Source: Anthoceros angustus (lineage: Eukaryota > Streptophyta > Anthocerotopsida > Anthocerotales > Anthocerotaceae). From it: a stretch of DNA of 64,000 nt. Of this stretch, positions 56,621-64,000 are shown one piece after another. Position 1 is the stretch's first letter. Every line of letters starts with the position of its first letter. The stretch is from contig VJWM01000016.1 in NCBI GenBank assembly GCA_010909165.1, forward strand, positions 1 to 64,000. The letters are read 5' to 3'. The notes beneath the pieces are model-generated. The model did not search any database and had not been told where the DNA came from. It worked only from the letters and a program-made list of their open reading frames with translations. A program made the translations under genes and the position numbers.

Positions 56621-59310
56621 ACCGAGCCTTGAGTGCAGGCACTACTTCGCCCGTTTGAGATCCCGCGTTGGAATTGCCAATTCTACCCATACACCGCCTT
56701 CGGCAAGCGCACAGGCACGCTCCAATCCCACTCTCCCGCCGCAATTGCCGCCAGCACTGCTGGCGTTGGCTCTCCGTCTGCCGATTGCTCGGCGTCGGCC
56801 CCTCCGCACCATCCATGGCGGCGAAGGGAGTGCCACCATCGCCACGCCCTCGTTTGGCCTCAGGCTGGGCGGCGGCAACCATCGCCCTGCCACCACCATG
56901 CCGAGCTCGCCTCGGCGCTCGATGGGCGACCATCACATCGCCACCGCCAAGCTGAGCTCGACCTCGGCTTGGGCGTGGCGGCCATCGCCGCCGCCATGCC
57001 ATCCTTCACCCTCGGCTCGATGGCGGCGGCCATCGCAGCCCGGCATCCGCTATCCGCCGTCCCGACCTCGCCGGGGTTTCATTCACATTGGATGGCGGCT
57101 TCCTCCGGCCGCCATCGCTAGCCTCTGCGCCGCCAAGCCGCGGCGGCAGCCAGCCCGCCCTCAGGCGGCTCCGCTCCGGCGTCGCGGCGGCTTCCACCCC
57201 CTCCGGTGCCAAGGGGAGGCACACAAGGGGAGGGCACGGTGCCCTCCCCCTCAGGGGCGTGCCTCCACCTCGGCCCCGCCTCCATCGCCAGGGGAGGCAG
57301 TGCCCTCCCGGCACCACTCCTGCAGGCGCCTCCACCTCGGCGCCCCCACCTCCATCGCGGAAGGGCAGTGCCCTCCCCGCCTCCACGGATGCACGACCGC
57401 CCTGCACTTGCTGCCTCCATCGTCGGGGAGGCACGTTCCCTCCCCAGCGCCTCCCGTGGGCGCCTCCCCGCCAGCGCTCCCGCAACCAAACCACCCGCTC
57501 TCCTCCTCCATCACCCTCTCCCTCGCATGCGCGAGCTCAGCGTGTTTAAACCGCCTTGATCTTCGAAGCCACACGCCTCACCTTGCTCCTCCTCCTCCCT
57601 CGCCCTTCTCGCTCCTCCTTTGCTCCTTCCTGCTGCGCCTTCGCCCTTGCTGTCCCACAATGCTCACATCGCTATTGTGCATGGCGCCTCTGCATGCCGA
57701 GGCGGGGATGTTATTATGATGCAAAATCACCTTGCCTCCATCTCATTGCTGCGGCCCACAGGCCTCCCAATTTCGCCTCCGGCGAGCTATGCATCGACCC
57801 TTGCCTTTGGCGGTGAAGTTCTCGTCCAGTGCTTGGCATCTGCGTGCCATAGAAAAGAAGGCGAGGATTTGGGGCCCGTGAGGCTCAACGTGCCAGGCCC
57901 ACTCACGAGGCCCGTGGAGACAATCATCTCGTAGCCGGATCGGACCTCCTCCCCTCCGCCTCACCGAGCCTTGAGGGCACTACTTACGCTCTTCGTTGAG
58001 ATCCCGCGTTGGGCCAATTCTACCCATACACCGCCTTGCCCGCCACGCCTCCAATCCCACTCTCCCGCAATTGCCGCCCGGCCCCGCTGGCGTTGGCTCT
58101 CCGTCTGGCGATTGCTCGGCGTCGGCCCCTCCGCACCATCCATGGCGGCGAAGGGAGTGCCACCATCGCCACGCCCTCGTTTGGCCTCAGGCTGGGCGGC
58201 GGCAACCATCGCCCTGCCACCACCATGCCGAGCTCAGCCTCGCGCTCGATGGAAGCAGCCATCACACTGCCACCGCCAAGCCTGAGCTCGACCTCTGGCT
58301 TGGGCGTGGCGGCTCATCCATCGCCGCCATGCCATCCTTCACCCTCGGCTCGATGGCGGCCATCGCGGCGGCGCCGTCCGCTATCCCGCCGTCCCGACCT
58401 CGCCGGGGTTTCATTCACATTGGATGGCGGCTTCCTCGCCCGCCGCCGCTAGCCTCTGCGCCGCCAAGCCGGCGGCAGCCAGCCCCTCGCGGCTCCGCTC
58501 CGGCGTCGCGGCTTCCACCCCCTCCGGTGCCAAGGGGAGGCACCTGAGGGAGGCACGGTGCCCTCCCCGCCTCCCCAGGGGCGTGCCTCCACCTCGGCCC
58601 CGCCTCCATCGCCAAGGGGAGGGCACTCCCTCCCGGCTTTGCTCCTGTGAGCGCCTCCACCTCGGCCCCACCTCCATCGCCGAAGGGCAGTGCCCTCCCG
58701 CACCCGCTCCACGGATGCACGACCGCCCTCTGCACTTGCTGCCTCCATCGTCGGGGAGGCAGTGCCCTCCCCAGCGCCTCCGTGGGCGCCTCACCTCGGC
58801 TCCCGCAACCAAACCACTTCGCTCCTCCTCCATCACCCTCTCCCTCTGCATGCGCGAGCTCGCGTGTTTAGGCACCGGCGCAGTCTTCCAGAAGCCACAC
58901 GCCTCACCTTATCTGCTCCCTCCTCCTCCTCGCCCTTCTACGCTCCCTCCTTTGCTCCTTCCTGCTGTACTTGCGCCCTTCGCCCTTGCTGTCCACAATG
59001 CTCACATCGCTATTGTCCGCATGACGCCTCTGCATGCCGAGGCAGGGATGTTATTATGATGCAAAATCCTGCTTGCCTCCATCTCTGACTGCTGCGGCCC
59101 ACAACGGGCCTCCCAATTTACGCCTCCGCGGCAGGCTATGCATGCAGCCCTTGCCTTTGGCAGCTGAAGTTCTCGTCCCAGGTGCTTGGCATACTGCGTG
59201 CCATAGAAAAGAAGGCACTGAGGATTTGGGGCCCCGTGAGGCTCCAACAGCTGCACAGGCCCCACTCACGAGGCCCGTGGAGACAATCATCTCGTAGCAC
59301 CGGATCAGAC
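56605..59310. repeat. 1.34-kb GC-rich direct tandem duplication
   Basis: The sequence from CCGCCTCACCGAGCCTTGAG (56,615) recurs from about 57,957. The offset is 1,342 bp, and both units end with GAGGCCCGTGGAGACAATCA then CTCGTAGC (57,905-57,935 and 59,270-59,300). The two copies align throughout but differ by many short indels and substitutions. Frames of up to 388 codons exist on the plus strand (Pro/Ser/Arg-rich) because stops are rare, and indels shift the frame between copies. That argues against selection for a protein. Internally the units contain TCCATGGCGGCGAAGG and CCAAGGGGAGG words repeated in variant form. Confidence 0.85.
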
Positions 59311-59314
59311 CTCC

Positions 59315-59535
59315 GCGCGCTGCACCGCACCGGCCCGCCGAGGTATCCGCTGTCTGGCATTCCCGTTTTGGGGTGTTTGCTGCAATTCCAAGACGAGCAA
59401 GAGGGATGTATTTAACGCTTAGATTGACAAGTACGGCCCTATGGTGACGGTATGGCCAGGAAGTGTGTCCACCATTGTTGTGAGCAACAGTGCGGAAGTG
59501 ACAAAGAGTTTTTGTTTGGGCACAAGGTTCCTACG
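59315..59535 (+). pseudogene. P450 pseudogene 3, 5' part
   Basis: The plus strand reads GPPRYPLSGIPVLGCLLQFQ, and after two stops KYGPMVTVWPGSVSTIVVS and NSAEVTKSFCLGTRF. It aligns with residues 39-101 of the intact P450. It is closest to pseudogene 1, sharing CCNSKTSKRD in another frame and VWPGSVSTI. It begins directly at the end of the 1.34 kb duplication and is cut by the copia fragment. Confidence 0.85.
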
Positions 59536-60560
59536 GGCCTGGCATCCTCCATTTGGAATCTCTGTAACAGTTGGAGCACAAAGTGCTCTTGATCTTGATG
59601 GATATCAATGGAATGATTTGCATTAGACTTCAACAAGACTTTTGCACCAGTTGTAAAATCCACTTCTGTAACAATTCTACTTGCCATAGCTGCTCATTTC
59701 AATTTGACTGTCCACCAGCTAGATGTAAAAATAGCCTTTCTCCATGGACTACTTGAAGAGGACATATACATGTATCAACCTGAAGGATATGTCAAAAACC
59801 CAGCCAAAGTCCTTAAGCTCGTAAAGACCCTGCATGGTTTGAAGCAGTCTTCCAGGGCCTGGAATGAAGTATTTCACCAGGTTGTTATTGAGCTAGGTTT
59901 CTTTTGCCTTGATGTCGACACTAGTGTCTATATTCTGTTTGAAGGACAAGATTTCAACATACTTTCTGGCTATGTAGATGATAACTTCCTTTTTAGTACT
60001 TCTACAACTTTGATGGACAAGGTCAAAAGTGTGGTTTTTGCCCGTTTTCAGATGAGTGACCTTGGAGAGCTTTCCTTTTCATTAGGGGTTCAATTCCACT
60101 TGACTGTACTCTTTTGCAACTAATCTGGCTTTGTATCTACCTATGCTGCCATCAGTATTAAGCTTCTTTTTAAACACCCACTTGCACGCAACAAGTTTAC
60201 GACCAGAGGTAAATCAACTTCTTTCCATGTCTTATTTTGAATGAGAGAGGAGTATTCAGACTCTATTGCCTTCTTCCATTGCTATGCCTCAGGTTGCATT
60301 CTTCCATTGCTCTTGCCTCAGGGCCTTCTACTGCTTCCCTATAGACGGCATGTTCATCTAAGGAAGCAGCAGCATTTAGGATAAAATCTTGAGCAAGAGG
60401 GTCAGCACTCACCATACCTACGACATAATCTGGTTTCCACTCTTCAATGGGACGACGAAGCCTTGTTGAATGACGTAGGGGAGGGGCTTCTATGGGTTCC
60501 GGTTCATCCGCAACTACAACTTCTGATAGTATTCAACATCAGGAGGCAATTGCTCAGCTA
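59440..60560 (-). mobile_element. Copia RT fragment with an internal inversion
   Basis: The minus strand from 60,560 reads HSTRLRRPIEEWKPDYVVG, AIESEYSSLIQNKTW and RYKARLVAKEYSQVE, the standard copia entry to RT, down to about 60,090. The minus strand from about 59,630 to 59,530 reads SIDIHQDQEHFVLQLLQRFQ and MEDARPV, the segment after the RT palm. The palm itself, between them, is on the plus strand (next entry). Order and content fit one minus-strand element whose central part has been flipped. LTRs are absent. Confidence 0.85.
59626..60110 (+). pseudogene. Copia reverse transcriptase palm, inverted segment
   Basis: The plus strand is open from DFNKTFAPVVKSTSVTILLA through HQLDVKIAFLHGLLEEDIYM, YQPEGYV, LHGLKQSSRAWNE, the catalytic GYVDDNFLF and LGELSFSLGVQF. 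Both catalytic regions (LDVK and YVDD) are intact, showing less decay than other elements here. It sits in opposite orientation to the copia sequence on both sides. The last ~10 codons (after GVQF) belong to the minus-strand flank. Confidence 0.88.
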
Positions 60561-60639
60561 CGTAATAGTTTGGGTCGACATTTAAATCCGTAGTTCTGAC
60601 GGAGGTGCTTGAAGCTTATTTCTTGTTAATGGCTGTGTG

Positions 60640-61330
60640 GTTGTTGAAGTGTTGCATTAGCGGGGCTTCGGATACACTATACCGCTTAAGTCTCACAACG
60701 AGAAATGCCGGCACACCAGGCTGCCTTTCCTTGAGATTGTGCTCCCAATATCATACCAGAGATTCGGCAGGCAGGCGAGGCAGATATGAAAGAAGCACCG
60801 GATTCCACTGTCCCAGTGCTAGGTAGGGGAAAACCGGTTCTCAGTTCTCACTCTGCTGGTCCCAATCATCTTTGGGAAGGTGATTCTGGTTTGGTTTGAG
60901 CAGTTACTTGCCAGTTGCATCCAATGCATCCACGTGTGAGTTCCGGGCTGAGAATATATCAGATTGCATCCAGGGGCTGGAGGGTCGAAAAGCAGGCGAG
61001 ATTGCCGACTGCCTGACATTAAAATTGATTACCAAGTCATTTGTTTTCGTACACATCGAGGATTAAATCCCTTTTCTTCACTCGCTGGTGAGCCCTTAAA
61101 GAAGGCTCACAAGGAGAAGTGCAAGCAGGCGAGATTGCGGATTGCTGACATTTGAGTTGGTCATCAAGTCCGTCGCTTGGATTCCAAGACATATCGGGGA
61201 CTAAATCCCATAATTTTCTGCGCTTGGTGAGCCCCAATGAAATGCGGTGACGGCGTACCTTTCCTTGAAATAATTGTGCTCTACCGACAGGGAATCCAGC
61301 GGCGAGGCGGATATGCGGGTCCTACATTGT
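60640..61330 (+). pseudogene. P450 pseudogene 3, 3' part and shared flank
   Basis: KEAPDSTVPVL near 60,790-60,825 matches residues 172-181 of the P450. It is followed by GGTAGGGGAAAACCGGTTC and the non-P450 sequence shared with pseudogenes 1 and 2. A ~133-bp unit (GCAGGCGAGATTGC ... GGCTCACAAGGAGAAGTGCA) is tandemly repeated at 60,991 and 61,124. The upstream words CTTTCCTTGA-AT-TGTGCTC (60,725) recur at 61,260. The middle of the exon is lost at the copia insertion. Confidence 0.75.
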
Positions 61331-62325
61331 TGTATGCTCGAACTTCTCAAAGCTTGCAGACACCACAGGCGGCGCCATTCGATTCCGCGAGCTAGTGAAC
61401 GGGAAGGAGCTACGTCAGATGGGTGTGTATGCGGGGATGGGCCTGTGACCCAGCATATCCTCGAGTCTCTGCTGCATACAGCGGAAGGCCGTGGTACTAG
61501 AGAGCCTGAATGTCCAACGTCCTGGGAACATCGGCAGGAGGAAAACATTCGAAACACTTCCAACATTTTACGCAAGCAGGGTAGGTGTTGTGCGAGGGGA
61601 TGTACCGATGAGTCTGTACCGATGAGTCTGCTGCCCGTTAGGTACAACCACCGATCTGGAGAGTGTGTAAAGGTAATGGACCCCAGCCCTAGCACCAACC
61701 CCTACCATGATCAAACATGAGAGTACTTTAAGAAGAATTCGCCATCCAGGGCCCCGTTGAGTGACTAGTGATATCTCCTCCATTTTTTGGGAGCTTCCAT
61801 ATTGGGAGGTAGGCTTTTGCTCTGGTTTTTGTTTAGGCTTTTTTTGCTTTTGTTTTGGCTTACTGTTTTTGATTTTTTTTTTAATTTTTTTTTATGTTCC
61901 TAGCATTTGTTGATTCGTCACTTGATGGACCCTCTGCTTTTTTTAATTTTTTTTTGTGTTCCTGGCGTTTGTTGATCCGTCACTTGATGGACCCTCTGCG
62001 AAGAATGTAAGCGAACAAATCTTGAAATATGTGACTGGCATTTGCGAAACCCTTGGTAGCCGTCGAGATCTAGAAGTTACTAATACAAAAAATCCTCGTT
62101 GGTGGCTTCAAGAAGACTCAGATGGCTCAGTGTGTCCGAATTGAACCTGTCCGTGAATTTATACCCCACCCCCTGCCTAGGACCTAGGATTTGGATTTGC
62201 CCCTACTCAACTCCGAAACGTATGGGACTGAGAACTTGGGCTCGACACCAACTCCAACTAAACAATTGAAAGCCATATCATTAGGTGGTAGTAAAGTACC
62301 AGGAACGGAGTAGGAAGTGAAGGCG
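61330..62325. other. Interval between P450 pseudogene 3 and the three-module gene
   Basis: A 148-codon plus-strand frame (61,274-61,720) shows no motif. A ~66-bp duplication with T-rich runs (CATTTGTTGATTCGTCACTT / GTTTGTTGATCCGTCACTTG ... GATGGACCCTCTGC) lies at 61,868-62,000. The GGGACTGAGAACTTGGGCTC stretch at 62,223-62,243 matches the 3' flank of the two-module gene. Confidence 0.5.
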
Positions 62326-62329
62326 AAAC

Positions 62330-63937
62330 TCAAACGTCCGCAGCTCCCCTGAGGCTCAGAGGGGACAGGCCAGCATGCGCAGAAGACCAGGTGGAGGTGA
62401 CGATGGTGAAGGCAGTAGCGCCATCCAGAGTGTAGGCGCCGTTGAAGGAGAAGAACTGGTTGGCGACCTGCTTGCCCTGGACGTTAGCGATCTTGTACGC
62501 AGCTTGGCCGGATTGGGTGGTCTCGTAGAAGTACCACCAGATGCGCGTTCCGTACACCTTGGTGGTGTCCACCACCTGAGAGTCCCGGTTATTGGAGAGG
62601 AAGCCATCGCTGTAGGAGTTGAACAAGGTGACGAGGTTGGGCCCCGCGGAGTCGAAGCCCACCTGCCACCAGGTGCCGGGGTAGTTTTTGTCCGTGGTGC
62701 CTGCCACTCCGGCGCCGGCAGCGTAGGCGTACCAGGTGGTGGTGCCCACAACGTAGGCGAGCTGGATGGGACCCGTGCCCACCCGGCCCCTGATGTCCAC
62801 CGTGCCGGCCGGAGGAGGCGTCGCCCAGGTGACCCCGGTCAGGGTCCAGGCGGTGGCCCCCTCTTTTGTGTACACGCCCGTGGCCGACAGGAATTCCTTG
62901 AACACCTGCTTCCCGAGGACGTTTCCGATCTTGTAGGTCCCGGCGCTGTCGATGGTGGGGTAGAAGTACCACCACACGCGGGTGTCGTAGTTGTGGTTCA
63001 CGTTCACGACCTGGACGTCGCGGTTGTTGGATAGGTTGGCGTTGGTGTAGGAGTGGTAGATGGTGACTGCGGTGCGCGCGGGGCCGGCGTCGAAGTTGCC
63101 CACCGTCCACCAGGTGCTGGGGTGGTTCTTGTCCGTGGTGACGCCCACGCCCTCGCCCGTGGCGTAGGCGAGCCAGGTGGTGGTGCCGGACACGTAGGTG
63201 AGCTGGACGGGGCCTGTGCCGACCTTGTCGCGGATGTCCACGGTGCCCGGGGGAGGGACCGGGTCCGGGGAGGGCACGATGGTGAAGGCGGTGGCCCCGT
63301 CCTGGGTGTAGATGCCGTTGAGGGAGAAGAACTCGTACAACACCTGCTTGCCCAGGGCGTTGCCGATTTTGAAGGTGCCGGTGCCGGCGCTCGTCTCGTA
63401 GAAGTACCACCAGATGCGCTGCTGGTATGCCTTGGAGGTGTCCAGCACCTGGGCGTCGCGGTTGTTGGAAATGTAGGACTGGTAGCCGAAGGAGCTGTAG
63501 ATGGTGACGGCATTGGTTGGCCCGGAGTCGAAGCCGATCTGCCACCAGATGCCCGGGTAGGTTTTGTCCAGAGTTCCGGCGAAGCCGCCGCCGTCGGTGT
63601 ACAGGTAGTAGGTGGTGGTGCCCACCAGATAGGTCAGCTGGACGAGGCCGGTGCCCACCCTGCCCCTGATGTCCGAGGTGCCGGCTTTAGCAGCAGGAGG
63701 AGGAGGGGGAGATGGCGGCGGCGGGGGGCTTGGAGGAGGAGGCGACGGCGGCGGGGGAGGCGAGCTAGGAGGAGGAGGAGACGCAGATGGCGGTGGCGGG
63801 GAGGGAGTAGGAGGAGGAGGAGAGGCCTTGGGCGGAGGAGGACTTGACAATCGCTGAGCCTCGGCATCCATGGCCAGGCCGAAGAGCATAGCCACCAATG
63901 CCACTGCTCCCACAACCCGCAGCCTGGAGGTCGCCAT
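62330..63937 (-). CDS. Secreted extensin-like protein with three beta-trefoil-like modules
   Basis: This encodes 535 residues from the ATG at 63937; an in-frame ATG at 63988 would put 17 residues before the signal peptide. The signal peptide is 1-27 (ending AEA before Gln28), and the SPPPP/SPPPPP stalk is 32-81. Modules start at 89, 234 and 381 (DIRGRVG, DIRDKVG, DIRGRVG), each about 145 residues with WWQIG/WWTVG, WWYFY and GATAF/WT(I/L) closing strands. Modules 1 and 2 correspond one-to-one to those of the paralog at 49.1-50.3 kb; module 3 is extra and ends in a similar short tail (RGAADV versus GGAADM). Likely secreted to the wall, possibly binding polysaccharide (inference). It is intact and intron-less; its promoter is cut off by the window end. 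Confidence 0.87.
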   Translation of the reverse strand: MATSRLRVVGAVALVAMLFGLAMDAEAQRLSSPPPPKASPPPPTPSPPPPSASPPPPSSPPPPPSPPPPSPPPPPSPPPPPAAKAGTSDIRGRVGTGLVQLTYLVGTTTYYLYTDGGGFAGTLDKTYPGIWWQIGFDSGPTNAVTIYSSFGYQSYISNNRDAQVLDTSKAYQQRIWWYFYETSAGTGTFKIGNALGKQVLYEFFSLNGIYTQDGATAFTIVPSPDPVPPPGTVDIRDKVGTGPVQLTYVSGTTTWLAYATGEGVGVTTDKNHPSTWWTVGNFDAGPARTAVTIYHSYTNANLSNNRDVQVVNVNHNYDTRVWWYFYPTIDSAGTYKIGNVLGKQVFKEFLSATGVYTKEGATAWTLTGVTWATPPPAGTVDIRGRVGTGPIQLAYVVGTTTWYAYAAGAGVAGTTDKNYPGTWWQVGFDSAGPNLVTLFNSYSDGFLSNNRDSQVVDTTKVYGTRIWWYFYETTQSGQAAYKIANVQGKQVANQFFSFNGAYTLDGATAFTIVTSTWSSAHAGLSPLSLRGAADV

Positions 63938-64000
63938 TGCGGGAATCCGTGGGCAACCCTTGAAAGAAGCCCTGGCCTGTACAACCAATTCATCGACCCA

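Noticed and set aside
56553-57719. 388-codon plus-strand frame
   Set aside because: Stop codons are rare in this GC-rich DNA, both strands are open, and the frame is not preserved in the tandem copy at 57.9-59.3 kb.
61274-61720. 148-codon frame between P450 pseudogene 3 and the three-module gene
   Set aside because: No recognisable motif, an overlapping frame on the other strand is longer, and its start lies in pseudogene flank.

Overview
This is a nuclear genomic segment from a land plant. The evidence is a microsomal cytochrome P450 with a short GT-AG intron, a five-exon gene with clean splice sites, secreted extensin-type SPPPP proteins, a divergent AP2/ERF-like gene, a decayed chloroplast omega-3 desaturase, and Ty3/gypsy, Ty1/copia and CACTA-type elements with plant-type primer sites. 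I cannot name the species. GC-rich compact genes with short introns in a sea of very old, indel-ridden transposon debris would fit a bryophyte, lycophyte or fern at least as well as a flowering plant, but that is a guess.

Layout. 1-14 kb: one long, decayed Ty3/gypsy element on the minus strand. In element order it has a duplicated 5' LTR/primer site near 12.8-13.9 kb, then gag, protease, RT, RNase H, integrase, a long unassigned 3' region, and a 3' LTR-like end near 0.9-1.4 kb. A gag fragment of the same family lies on the plus strand at the left edge. 15-25.2 kb: a minus-strand Ty1/copia element (5' LTR and tRNA-iMet primer site at 24.8-25.2 kb) split by a 7.2 kb CACTA-like element with perfect 30-bp inverted ends and a 3-bp target duplication. 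25-40 kb: a P450 pseudogene, a 31-bp minisatellite, an intron-less broken FAD7/8-like desaturase, a telo-box/TATA promoter without a visible ORF, a 495-bp tandem duplication, and several strong palindromes. 40-45 kb: an intact CYP77-like P450 and a 402-residue acidic-repeat protein with an AP2/ERF-like domain. 45-64 kb: the most interesting part. It holds two paralogous secreted proteins (signal peptide, SPPPP stalk, two or three copies of a ~145-residue beta-trefoil-like module), a five-exon gene for a protein with three GYYxQDG modules plus a trefoil-like C-terminus, two further P450 pseudogenes, a 1.34 kb GC-rich tandem duplication, and a copia fragment containing an internal inversion.

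How it fits together. P450 exon-1 sequence recurs four times (one intact gene, three pseudogenes). Twice a plus-strand P450 pseudogene is followed by a minus-strand trefoil/extensin gene with related 3' flanks, so that pair was probably duplicated as a block. The secreted two- and three-module proteins plus the GYYxQDG/trefoil gene form a small local cluster of repeat-built proteins that may bind glycans. That role is inferred from predicted fold only. The rest of the window is mostly transposon remains and non-coding DNA in which I see no gene.
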